Positions 1-7,927 of a DNA stretch of 28,109 nucleotides are shown one piece after another. Where the stretch lies: the NCBI GenBank assembly GCA_964546955.1, contig CAZJLP010000066.1, positions 1 to 28,109 on the forward strand, read 5' to 3'. Every line of letters begins with the position of its first letter. The first letter of the stretch is position 1. The DNA comes from CAZJLP01 sp964546955 (GTDB lineage Bacteria; Verrucomicrobiota; Verrucomicrobiia; Opitutales; Opitutaceae). A model generated the notes under the pieces. That model was not told where the DNA came from, did no database searches, and saw nothing but the letters and a program-made list of their open reading frames with translations. Position numbers and translations under genes: made by a program.

Positions 1-646
1 TCTGGCTTACCAAAGACATTCGGTTGTTTTTGCCGTGCTCGTTGCAACGGCCGTGTTGACCTCGCTCTACATGATCCGGCTGTGGCGGATCGTTTTCTTT
101 GGCAAACCGCAGTCGGAGGCGGCGGAGCATGCGCACGAAGGCGGTTTGACCATGACGCTGCCGCTGGCCGTGCTCGCGGTGCTTTCGATCGTCGGTGGTT
201 ACACCGCCCTGTATGGCAAAACCTTCGAGGAGGTCTGGCGGAATATCCCGATCGCGCACGGCGTGGAGCACACAATCATTTTCTTGGTCGCAACGGGAGC
301 GATGCTCGCCGGCCTGGGCGTTTCCATGGTGTTTTACATGCCATCGGGGACCGACCGTCTCCGCGGCGAACTGCCCGGCTTTTTCGCCGCGCTCCGCGGA
401 CTCAAGGAATCGTTCGATGTCGTCTACGACTACTTTGTCGCGAAAGTGCAGCAGCGTTTTGCGATGCTGATGAACTTCTTCGATCAAGTGGTCATCGCCG
501 GGGTGTTGGTCCGCCTTTTCGCCGGAGCCGTGGGTCTGATCGGGCTCGGGGCGCGCTCCCTTCACGTCGGCAGCCTGCACGCGTACGTGTACTGGTTTCT
601 CATTGGCGTCGCCCTGATGTGGGGTTTTGCCGCCGGAATTCTCTAA
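1..646 (+). CDS. nuoL: NADH-quinone oxidoreductase subunit L, C-terminal part (5' truncated by window edge)
   Basis: This is the C-terminal ~215 residues of the large antiporter-like membrane subunit of complex I, which takes part in proton pumping at the distal end of the membrane arm. The frame is open from base 2. The segment TSLYMIRLWRIVFFGK near its start matches the conserved (T/S)xxYMxRxxxxxFFG signature of NuoL, followed by a His-containing loop (AEHAHEGG) and MTLPLAVLAVLSIVGGY, a typical NuoL helix. Further hydrophobic segments follow, and the protein ends in a transmembrane helix (YWFLIGVALMWGFAAGIL), as the family does. nuoM begins 12 nt after the stop and nuoN follows, which is the standard nuoL-M-N order, so these are the last genes of a nuo operon. 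The identification rests on motif and order together. Confidence 0.95.
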   Translation, partial: LAYQRHSVVFAVLVATAVLTSLYMIRLWRIVFFGKPQSEAAEHAHEGGLTMTLPLAVLAVLSIVGGYTALYGKTFEEVWRNIPIAHGVEHTIIFLVATGAMLAGLGVSMVFYMPSGTDRLRGELPGFFAALRGLKESFDVVYDYFVAKVQQRFAMLMNFFDQVVIAGVLVRLFAGAVGLIGLGARSLHVGSLHAYVYWFLIGVALMWGFAAGIL

Positions 647-658
647 ACGCTTTTTGCG

Positions 659-2218
659 ATGCCGCCTGCCGAACACACGTTGCCTCAAATCCTGCTGCTG
701 CTGTCCATCGTGACACCTCTCGCGGTGGCGCTCGCGATCGCCTGCGGTCTGCAGAAGCGTTTTTCCGTCAAATTGGCGTACCTTGGCTTCGGCGTGCCCG
801 CCGTCATCGCGCTCTACCTTTGGAGCCAGTTTCCCAGTGGAATCGGCGGCGCGTACGCGTTCCGCCACTCCTACGATACCGGTCTTTCGCGGTTCCACAT
901 CTACCTCACCCTCGGTCTCAACGGCATTTCCCTGCCGCTCTATGTGATGGCGGGGATCGTGGGCTTGGCCGCGGGTATCTACGCGATCCACTCCGCGGCG
1001 GAACGCTTGAAAATCTATTTGATGCTGCTGTTGATCATGCACGGCGGGCTGATGGGTGTCTTTGCCTCGGTCGATATCTTCTATTTCTATTTCTTCCACG
1101 AGCTGGCGTTGATCCCGACGTTCATCATGGTCGGCATCTGGGGTGGTCGCGACCGCAACTACGCAGCCATGAAGATGACGATCTATTTGACCATCGGCGC
1201 GATGCTGTCGCTGGCGGGCCTGATCGCCATCTATGCCAAGGCGTCGCAGAACTCGATCATTGCCTCCTTCGACATGGAGACCGTCCGGCAGATCATGCAG
1301 TCGGCTCCGCTGACGGCCGTCGCGCAGAAATATATTTTCGGTCTGCTGCTTTTCGGCTTTGGCATCCTCGTCTCGCTTTGGCCTCTGCACACCTGGGCAC
1401 CCCTCGGCTACGGCGCCGCGCCGAGTTCCGCCGCGATGCTTCACGCCGGCGTCCTGAAAAAATTCGGACTCTATGGCTTGCTTCAAATCGGCCTGCCCTT
1501 GCTGCCGATCGGCGCCCAGCAGTGGTCCGGCGTCCTGACGTGGCTGGCCTTGGGCAATGTCATCATCATTGGACTCGTGACCATCGGTCAGCGCGATCTC
1601 AAGCAGATGGTCGGTTATAGTTCCGTCATGCATATGGGTTATGCCTTCCTGGGCGTGGCCTGCGTGTCCTCGATCGGCGTTGGCGGGGTGGTGCTCATGA
1701 TGGCCGCTCACGGGTTTTCTGCGGCGCTGCTGTTTTTGCTTTCGACGAGTATTTATCACCGCACCCNNNNNNNNNNCGATATGGCCGAGATGGGCGGGCT
1801 CGCGCAAAAGGCGCCGGTGCTGGCCGCCTTTTTTGTCGCCGCCACGCTGGCGAACATCGGGTTGCCTGGCTTCGCCAACTTCTGGGGCGAACTGGTGATC
1901 TTCGTGGGTTTATGGGAGCTCTCCGCTTGGGTTACGGCCGGCGCTGTCGCCGGTGTCGTGATCTCCGCGATTTATGGACTCCGGGCCGTCGCGCGCGTGT
2001 TTTTTGGCCAGCCCACCGACGCGTTTTCGAGCGTAGCCACGCAGCATCCGGTGGTCGACCTTCGCTGGAGCGAAAGAATCCCCGCTTTGGTGCTTCTCGT
2101 GGCTTTGCTTTTCCTCGGCTTCTGGCCGCGGGCCATCTCGACCCCGCTCAATGCTGCCGTCGATGCGATCTATCCGCAGGCGCTTCGCGTCGTTCCTCCC
2201 ACCGTCGCGAGCAACTAG
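659..2218 (+). CDS. nuoM: NADH-quinone oxidoreductase subunit M
   Basis: Antiporter-like membrane subunit of complex I, 519 codons counted across a 10-N gap. The diagnostic core is present: FFHELALIPTFIMVGIWGG (~140-158, with the conserved membrane Glu of FxxxxELALIP), a central block with PLHTWAPLGYGAAPSSAAML, and KQMVGYSSVMHMGYAFLG. The protein is strongly hydrophobic throughout. The gap (1767-1776) falls between HRT and DMAEMGGLAQKAP, where homologues carry a short RTHTRD-like link, so very little is missing. With ten unknown bases the frame is kept. A shorter true gap of 7 bases would also keep it and would fit the usual three-residue link better. The ATG at 659 is 12 nt after nuoL and nuoN starts 12 nt after this stop, so the genes are probably co-transcribed. 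No clear ribosome binding site is seen. Confidence 0.95.
   Translation: MPPAEHTLPQILLLLSIVTPLAVALAIACGLQKRFSVKLAYLGFGVPAVIALYLWSQFPSGIGGAYAFRHSYDTGLSRFHIYLTLGLNGISLPLYVMAGIVGLAAGIYAIHSAAERLKIYLMLLLIMHGGLMGVFASVDIFYFYFFHELALIPTFIMVGIWGGRDRNYAAMKMTIYLTIGAMLSLAGLIAIYAKASQNSIIASFDMETVRQIMQSAPLTAVAQKYIFGLLLFGFGILVSLWPLHTWAPLGYGAAPSSAAMLHAGVLKKFGLYGLLQIGLPLLPIGAQQWSGVLTWLALGNVIIIGLVTIGQRDLKQMVGYSSVMHMGYAFLGVACVSSIGVGGVVLMMAAHGFSAALLFLLSTSIYHRTXXXXDMAEMGGLAQKAPVLAAFFVAATLANIGLPGFANFWGELVIFVGLWELSAWVTAGAVAGVVISAIYGLRAVARVFFGQPTDAFSSVATQHPVVDLRWSERIPALVLLVALLFLGFWPRAISTPLNAAVDAIYPQALRVVPPTVASN
1767..1776. other. Assembly gap (10 N) inside nuoM
   Basis: Ten undetermined bases. The flanking reading frame of nuoM is coherent on both sides, so this is a sequencing or scaffolding gap and not a biological break. 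Confidence 0.99.
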
Positions 2219-2230
2219 TTTTTCCGTTCA

Positions 2231-3772
2231 ATGAATCTCGACCTTCTCAGGCAGGCCGCCGAACAAAACCAGTGGGGGATCATCGCGCCCGAACTGGCGC
2301 TGGGCTGCCTCGCCCTCTTCCTGTTGGTATTGGAAATCGTCGTGCCCAAGCGGCATCACGATTTCATCCCGGGGGTCGCCATACTCGGGCAAGTCGGAGT
2401 GCTCGCGGGCATCATCATGGGAGGCTCCGGCGCGCTCCTGCATCAGGAGAGTTTTTCGGGTTTGTTGCTGCACACGCCGTCGAGCCAGTTCATGCGCGTC
2501 TTTTTCGTGCTGGCATCGATTCTGGTCAGCGCGCTGGGCACCGTCGCCCTCGCGAAACAGAAGATGCCGCGGATCGAGTTTTTCCATATCGTGATCGTCG
2601 TGACGGCGGCCATGATGCTGCTGACGCAGAGCAATCACTTTGTGATGCTGTTTGTGGCGCTGGAGACGGTCACAGTCGGGTTTTACATTTTGGTGAGCTA
2701 CGTGCGCACGAACCCGCTGGGTCTCGAAGCCGGGTTGAAGTACCTGATCAGCGGCGCGCTCAGCTCGGCTATTCTGCTTTTTGGCATTGTGCTTCTGTAT
2801 GGTGTCGCCGGCAACCCGGCGCTGCCGGGGAGCTCGGCCGATGCGATGAACTTCACCGCGTTGCGGAGATTCCTGGAACTCAATCCGAACAATTTCCTCG
2901 CGAGCGTGGGCATCGTGATGGTGCTCTGCGGCGTGCTTTTCAAAGTCGGGACGGTGCCGTTTCAGATCTGGATTCCGGACGTCTACCAGGGTGCACCCAC
3001 TCCCGTCACCGCCTTCCTGGCCGTTTCCTCCAAGGCTGCCGGTGTTGCTGTCCTGCTCCTGCTGTCGCTCATTGTTTTTTATCCCTATCGTTCGCTTGTC
3101 GTTCCTATCCTTTCGATCCTCACCGCCGCGACGATTCTCTTCGGCAACCTCGCCGCGTTGACTCAGCACAATGTGAAGCGATTGATCGGACTTTCGGGGG
3201 TTTCCCATGCGGGTTACCTCATGCTGGGCGTCATCGCGGCGGTGCTGGCTCCGCGGCCGGATCTCGCCGATCACGCCCAGTATGCGATCTATTTCTACCT
3301 GGTGACGTACCTGTTGGCCTCGTTCGCCGTCTTTGGCGTCATGGTTCACCTTTCCGGCGTCGACGACGCGGATCAGGAACTGGAACACTACGCCAACCTG
3401 GCGAAAGAGCGGCCTTTTCTAGCGGTGGTATTGACGGTTGGACTCGGTTCGCTCGCCGGCATCCCGCCGCTGGCGGGTTTCCTCGGCAAACTCTTCGTCT
3501 TCATCGCCGCTTTCCAGGCCGGACTCTATTGGCTCCTCGCTTTCGCCGTCTTGGGCGTGATCGTTTCGATTTATTACTATTTCGGTTGGATCAAGGCCGC
3601 GGTTTACCCGGCCTGGATGCCTTCCGGCACTCGCCCGCCGCTGGTTTCTCGTCCCGAGCGGACCGCCCTGAGCCCGGCACTCGCTCTCATTCTGGGGCTC
3701 CTGGCCCTCGCCTCCGTCGTTTTCGGCTTCTACCAAGCCCCCGTCGACACCTGGCTCGCCGCTCTGCCGTAG
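2231..3772 (+). CDS. nuoN: NADH-quinone oxidoreductase subunit N
   Basis: Third antiporter-like membrane subunit of complex I, 513 residues, close to the usual NuoN length. Recognisable blocks are FVALETVTVGFYILVSY (~138-154, with the conserved Glu of the ELxSL-type helix), LKYLISGALSSAILLFG, FKVGTVPFQIWIPDVYQGAP (~238-257, the hallmark of NuoN), LSVSSKAAG-like AVSSKAAGVAVLL, and KRLIGLSGVSHAGYLMLG. GIPPLAGFLGKLFVF near residue 412 is the equally conserved C-terminal signature. The gene lies 12 nt after nuoM and is the last of the operon: the next 259 bases hold only repeats. Several long reading frames occur on the opposite strand, but they are shadows of this GC-rich gene. Confidence 0.96.
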   Translation: MNLDLLRQAAEQNQWGIIAPELALGCLALFLLVLEIVVPKRHHDFIPGVAILGQVGVLAGIIMGGSGALLHQESFSGLLLHTPSSQFMRVFFVLASILVSALGTVALAKQKMPRIEFFHIVIVVTAAMMLLTQSNHFVMLFVALETVTVGFYILVSYVRTNPLGLEAGLKYLISGALSSAILLFGIVLLYGVAGNPALPGSSADAMNFTALRRFLELNPNNFLASVGIVMVLCGVLFKVGTVPFQIWIPDVYQGAPTPVTAFLAVSSKAAGVAVLLLLSLIVFYPYRSLVVPILSILTAATILFGNLAALTQHNVKRLIGLSGVSHAGYLMLGVIAAVLAPRPDLADHAQYAIYFYLVTYLLASFAVFGVMVHLSGVDDADQELEHYANLAKERPFLAVVLTVGLGSLAGIPPLAGFLGKLFVFIAAFQAGLYWLLAFAVLGVIVSIYYYFGWIKAAVYPAWMPSGTRPPLVSRPERTALSPALALILGLLALASVVFGFYQAPVDTWLAALP

Positions 3773-3791
3773 AGGGGGAAGCTCCAGGATC

Positions 3792-3822
3792 GAGGTGGAA
3801 CGCGACCTCCGGGCGCGTTGGT
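3792..3822 (+). repeat. Half copy of the GAGGTGGA palindromic repeat
   Basis: Bases 3792-3822 match the left arm of the palindromes at 7717-7810 and 11367-11460 (GAGGTGGAACGCGA then CTCCGGGCGCGTTGGTT) with a few changes. No right arm follows, so this is a solo or decayed arm. The same 259-base gap between nuoN and the thyX-like gene also holds a CTCAAAA/CCCAAAA tract (3936-3960). No terminator with a T-run and no gene were seen in this gap. Confidence 0.75.
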
Positions 3823-3935
3823 TCCATCGCAGATATTCATTTGTCGGGTCGGATGCGCACCCGCGAATAGCTCTCCGGGTCCGAACTTGCCGGAGCAACC
3901 CAAACCCTGGTCGCCTTCGGCGCCGCCAGAGGGGC

Positions 3936-3960
3936 AAACTCAAAACCCAAAACTCAAAAC
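3936..3960 (+). repeat. CTCAAAA-type short tandem tract
   Basis: Three imperfect units of AAACTCAAAA / CCCAAAA / CTCAAAA occur in a row. The tract resembles others in this window at 17690-17722 and 20788-20800 and the arms of the hairpins at 19184-19277 and 22201-22288. Its function is unknown. Confidence 0.6.
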
Positions 3961-4031
3961 GGGGGCGTCTCGGAGATTCACGCCTAAGCTTGCCATCCCC
4001 TCCCGCCCCCTGTCGTCTCAGCCCCGCTCGC

Positions 4032-5378
4032 ATGAAAGTCACTGGACTCGCTCTCGTCCCGCCGCCGACCGCAGCCGACTCGCCCAAAGTCACGCCTGAG
4101 CTCCTCGCTTCGGTGCTCGCACGCTACTCGCGCAGCAACGAGGGCCTCGGTGCTATCCTCTCAAAAGTCGATCTGGCCAACCCCGACGCCTCCATCGACC
4201 GAATTCTGAAGTTCGTGGACTACGGGCATGCTTCGATCGGAGGCCTGACAGGTGGCCTCGCCATCGCGCTCGATGACGTTTCGATGTGGCTCGCGTACAA
4301 AGTGTTTGAGATCGCCCAGATGGCCGATGGACAGGAATCGAGCACGCGGTACATCACCATGAACCCGACGAACCTGCCCTCGGCCGCCGAGTTGGGCATT
4401 CCGGAGGATCTGGCTTCCCGCTGGCAGGCCTTAATGGCTCGCGCTTTTGCGTCCTATAACTCCGAATACGCACGGCTGGATCAGTTGGCCGAGTCGAAAC
4501 CCGAGCTCGTTCGCGCACCGAAAGATGCGAAGCCCGCTGTGGTCACACGCCTCCGCAAGAACTACGCGCTGGACCGCGCGCGTTATTTCGTACCTTTCGC
4601 CACCCGCACGAACCTAGGGCTCGTCCAGACATCCCGCATGTGGGCGCAAACCGTCAAACAACTGGACTCCCTGCCACACCCGGAAGCGAAGGCCGCCGCC
4701 AAATTGATTCGCGACGAATTGCTCAAACAGTCGCCGCGTCTCATGCGGCACAGCTTCGCGGAGCAGTCCTACGAAGAACAAGCGCGCCAGGAACTCGCGA
4801 GCAGCCTGTCCATGGGACTGGATCGTTTGTCCGCGACGCCCTTGACCGATGAGATTTGGGTGGACGTGGATCGCGCGACCCCGCCATTCCTGCCGGAATC
4901 GCAGCCGCTTTCCGAAGCGCTGCGCCACCGTACAAACCGTTATGGCTACCAAGGCACCGCTTCCCGCCGCATGCGCGTGGCCTTTGCCTGGAATAACATG
5001 GCGATCGCCGAACTAAGAGACCTAAATCGCCACCGCACGGGCCATCGCTACACTCCTCTGATTCAGGCGGGATTCTATTTGCCGCCGGAGATTCGCCACG
5101 CGGACCATTCGGCATTGCTGACGGAGCAACTCGCGCTCACTCGCGAGCTGATGGAACGAGGTTCGCCCGCGTACGTTTATACCTTGCTCCTAGGGGCGCA
5201 GACGCCCTTCGAGCACAGCACCCACGCCGACAAGTTCATCTATGAAGCGGAACTGCGCACCGGCATGGGCGCGCACTTCCGCTACGCCGAACACCTGAGC
5301 GCCGCCCTCAAAGCCTTCTTCGTCCAAGTCCCGGAGGCCCGCGATTGGGTGGTGGAGGGGACGGCTGAGCCCGAATAA
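4032..5378 (+). CDS. Tandem ThyX-like (flavin-dependent thymidylate synthase superfamily) protein
   Basis: The 448-residue protein looks like two ThyX domains in tandem (classical ThyX has about 220-250 residues and acts as a homotetramer). The N-terminal half has YGHASIGGLTGG (~64-75), then QESSTRY (101-107), which fits the NExSxRY end of the ThyX motif, and an ALDRARYFVPFATRTN block (~179-194) as in ThyX. Its RHR element is missing (VFEIAQMAD stands there). The C-terminal half has RDLNRHRTGHRY (329-340), which keeps RHR but lacks the SxNExS spacer, and ends with FIYEAELRTGMGAHFRY, like the C-terminal ThyX helix. The superfamily assignment is fairly safe. Whether it makes dTMP is open, because no half holds the complete RHRxxSxNExSxRY motif. 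ATG 4032 was chosen because residues upstream in frame come from the repeat region. The gene stands alone on the plus strand. Confidence 0.8.
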   Translation: MKVTGLALVPPPTAADSPKVTPELLASVLARYSRSNEGLGAILSKVDLANPDASIDRILKFVDYGHASIGGLTGGLAIALDDVSMWLAYKVFEIAQMADGQESSTRYITMNPTNLPSAAELGIPEDLASRWQALMARAFASYNSEYARLDQLAESKPELVRAPKDAKPAVVTRLRKNYALDRARYFVPFATRTNLGLVQTSRMWAQTVKQLDSLPHPEAKAAAKLIRDELLKQSPRLMRHSFAEQSYEEQARQELASSLSMGLDRLSATPLTDEIWVDVDRATPPFLPESQPLSEALRHRTNRYGYQGTASRRMRVAFAWNNMAIAELRDLNRHRTGHRYTPLIQAGFYLPPEIRHADHSALLTEQLALTRELMERGSPAYVYTLLLGAQTPFEHSTHADKFIYEAELRTGMGAHFRYAEHLSAALKAFFVQVPEARDWVVEGTAEPE

Positions 5379-5395
5379 CGCGGAGCGCTTCTTCA

Positions 5396-5444
5396 GGGAG
5401 GGTAGAGGGTGCAAGGTGGAAGGTAGAGAGGATAGGAGATAGGG
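5396..5444 (+). repeat. Purine-rich GGTAGAG/AGGTGGA repeat tract
   Basis: An almost pure purine run made of imperfect GGTAGAGGG, AGGTGGAA and GGTAGAGAGG units lies just after the thyX-like gene. A pyrimidine-rich partner (CTTCCACCCTCTAT) is found at 5598-5610, so the two could pair across the 5379-5620 gap. Apart from these the gap shows no gene, tRNA or clear terminator. Confidence 0.5.
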
Positions 5445-5620
5445 CATAGACGCAGGCGCAGGCCGCGTCTCAGAGAGGGTTGGGGGAGCGCGTCCCGCCG
5501 AGCCATCGTGTGCGGGCAACGCTGCACCAAACCGATATCGCAGCGCCAAGCTGTATCACGAACAGCGACGACGCCAACGCACCGCTCAGTCGCTCCCTTC
5601 CACCCTCTATCTTCGGTATT

Positions 5621-5914
5621 CTACTTCTGACGAGAAGCGGCGCGCACGCGCTGTTTCTCGTCCTCCCGCTCCTCCTCCAGCCGGGCGCGCTCGTTCGCAA
5701 TCTGCTTCTGCACTTGCTCGATTTCCTCGAGTTTTCCCTGCGCCATCGCTTCGTTAAGCTTTTGCTTCAAAAAGATTTCGCGCTCGGCGATCTTGCCTTT
5801 GTAGACGGTATCGATCTCCGCCAAGCGGTTCTTTTGCTCCGTCGTCAAAGGCTGGCCGGCATCGGGATCCGATTTGGCCAGGCGTTCCATCGCGAGTTCA
5901 TAGGCACTTTTCAT
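5621..5914 (-). CDS. Small charged coiled-coil protein, conserved type in Opitutae, function unknown
   Basis: This 97-residue protein starts MKSAYELAMERLAKSDPDAG and is almost entirely charged and helical: an AEIDTVYKGKIAEREIFLKQ block, then a long Glu/Arg/Lys/Gln-rich coiled coil to the end (EEREDEKQRVRAASRQK). It has no signal peptide, membrane segment or cysteine. I recall proteins with the same MKSAYELAMERL opening from verrucomicrobial genomes, but no function. It lies 31 nt downstream of the comEC-like gene on the same strand and could be co-transcribed with it. An AAGGAG stretch sits about 16 nt before the ATG, longer than ideal spacing. The coding assignment rests on a clean frame and a sensible amino-acid composition. 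Confidence 0.75.
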   Translation of the reverse strand: MKSAYELAMERLAKSDPDAGQPLTTEQKNRLAEIDTVYKGKIAEREIFLKQKLNEAMAQGKLEEIEQVQKQIANERARLEEEREDEKQRVRAASRQK

Positions 5915-5945
5915 GCGCGCATTCCAGCGCTCCTTCGGCTGGCAG

Positions 5946-7614
5946 TCAAAAACGAACGCCGCAGGCGATCACCAAAGCCGTCAGAACGAAGGGCATCCAA
6001 TAACCTCCCGCGTGCCGGGACCATCCCCGCGAATACCCGAAGACGATGGCCAGGAGAGTTGCCGCCAGGACGGCGTTCCCAATCCAAGCCTCGCGAAACC
6101 GCGCCTCCCAAAAGACGCCCGGTACTCGGAGAAAAAACGCAATCGACCGTTCCATCGCGAGCAGCACAAGCGCCCCCGCGTGATTGAAGACAACACTGAT
6201 CGCTCCCAAACCGACCAACCCCAAGAGCAGCGAATAAAAACCGGCCAGGATCACCATCGAAGAAACGGGAATGAGCACGAGATTGGCGACGACCGATCCC
6301 GGGGTGAAGAGATTGAAGAAGATGACGCCGGTGATCGCGCTCGGCAGCGCGGTCGCCACGCCGACCGCGCTAGTCGCCAGGAACCACCGATGCGTTGTCG
6401 CTGCCACCTTGTGCCGCCACGTCCACGTCACTTTCGGCAGATCTNNNNNNNNNNTCTCGAAAAAGCGCCCAGCGTTGTGTCCAGGCCTCGGCCAGAGGCA
6501 GGCCCAGCATCAACAGCGCGGCCACGATCCCATACGACATCTGAAAGCTCGCCGTGAACAACTGCATCGGATCGGCAATCAGCACGACAAATGCGGATAC
6601 GCTCAACGTCGCCACGGGATTGATCGGCAATCGCAGCACCCACGCCGTTTCGAGCAACGCGACCATCAGAAACGATCGCACCGCCGAGGGACTGCCGCCG
6701 GTGATATCGACGTAGAGCCACAACACGATCAACGCGATGAGATAGCGCGGCCACCGGGGCAACCGCACAAGCGCCAGCAGTCCGTGCAGCGAGAGCGCGA
6801 TGGCACTGATGTGCAGTCCACTCACCGAAAAGAGATGCATCGTCCCGCTTTGCATGAAGAGACGATTCTCCTCATCGCTGAGCTCGCTCACTTGGCCGGT
6901 GAGCATCGCCCCATAGACGTTCGCTAGCTCCGGCCGGTGTTCGAGCCCGCGCGCCAGGATCTTGCCGAAACGTTTCTGCGCGCGGTCGCAAAACCCGTAA
7001 TAAGCGTTCGGTTCCGCCCTGGCGTCCAGCATGTGGGCGCGCGTCAGTCGAAAATTGATCCCTGCATTTGCGAGGTACGCGGTGAAGCCCTGCACATCCA
7101 CATTCCGGGGCACCGGCTGGAAAAGTCCCGATGTCTCGAACCGCGCCGAACGAATCAGCTCCGGGAGCGACTGCCCTTTCCGGGCCGAAAGCGCGAAATA
7201 CACCCGTTGCCCGACGACCGCCTGCAGGTGACCGTCCGTTTCGACGATGCGGCCGAGCCCACGCGCTTTTCGCACGTCGTCCGAGGCAAACATGCGGTCC
7301 ACTTCGATCACCAGCCGCGCTTCCCTCGCGGGAAGCCGCTCCCATTCAGGCAATCGTGCTCGCCGAAGTTCGTAATAGGCGGCGCCGGATAAGAGGAGCG
7401 CTCCGACCAAGCAAAGTGCCCAGAGGCGTGGCCTTTCGCGAAAAGCGACACCGAGAGCCGCGCACGCGCACGCCATACCCACGGCCCAACCGACGGGTAC
7501 CCCACCCGAAAGACACTTGCCCACCGCAAGTCCCGCCGCCCACGGCACCAGCAACCACACCGCCGGCGCACGATGGCGCAGGCTGCGGATCGGGACAGGG
7601 TCTGAAGCGGACAT
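5946..7614 (-). CDS. comEC: ComEC/Rec2-type DNA uptake channel, without metallo-beta-lactamase domain
   Basis: Inner-membrane channel protein expected to carry single-stranded DNA into the cytoplasm during natural transformation. The N-terminus has two to three hydrophobic helices and a DUF4131-like soluble region (~60-200). Then comes the Competence domain, with MHLFSVSGLHISAIA (~266-280) and DITGGSPSAVRSFLM, both diagnostic. After the gap at 6445-6454 the protein continues in another frame with DLPKVTWTWR and several helices to the stop at 5946. Deleting the ten Ns restores one frame exactly (R-E-D-L-P), so the gene is probably intact. At about 553 residues it ends after the membrane domain and lacks the C-terminal metallo-beta-lactamase-like domain found in many ComEC proteins. 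It is divergent from rarA; the start is ATG 7614. Confidence 0.88.
6445..6454. other. Assembly gap (10 N) inside comEC
   Basis: Ten undetermined bases cause an apparent frameshift in comEC. Joining the flanks directly gives an in-frame codon (GA+A = Glu), so probably no bases, or a multiple of three, are truly missing. Confidence 0.99.
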
Positions 7615-7703
7615 GCGGTCGAAGTTTCACGGGCTCCTCCCGCTCTCGCCAATCCTTAAACGCAGGGGCTCCCACCCTAGAACGGGCCGCCTCCTTTCAC
7701 GAC

Positions 7704-7810
7704 GTAGGGTGCGATTGAGGTGGAAGGCGATCTCCGAGCGCGTAGGTTTGGAGCCCGCGGCTTTCGTAAGAACACGTCCAACAGCGCGCTCGGAGATCGC
7801 GCTCCACCTC
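7704..7810 (+). repeat. REP-like palindromic element, full copy A
   Basis: The left arm begins GAGGTGGAAGGCGATCTCCG at 7717 and the right arm ends at 7810 with CGGAGATCGCGCTCCACCTC. The arms (about 27 nt) pair with only a few mismatches, around a 37-nt centre. The preceding GTAGGG (7704-7709) is shared with copy B at 11354-11460. The element lies between the divergent comEC and rarA genes, in a 313-base gap (7615-7927) where I see no other feature. It has the size and shape of a REP/BIME or MITE-like repeat. No transposase is coded here. Confidence 0.85.
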
Positions 7811-7927
7811 AGACTCCGGTCAGAGGCTCCTTAGCCATAAGCACTCTACGAGGGCCCACCCTCTCCCGAAATTCCACCACCCGAGCTTCAATCGGCCGCC
7901 TTCCTGTGTATATGTGGTGCCGTCCGC

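Noticed and set aside
82..1620. 512-codon plus frame overlapping nuoL and nuoM
   Set aside because: Arg/Ala-rich alternative frame over two recognised genes; a shadow.
2228..3388. 386-codon minus-strand frame opposite nuoN
   Set aside because: A highly charged His/Gln/Arg-rich product antisense to a clear membrane protein; no independent support.
5946..6431. Apparent frameshift splitting comEC into two genes or a pseudogene
   Set aside because: The break coincides with the 10-N gap, and joining the flanks without the Ns restores one frame with expected protein sequence.
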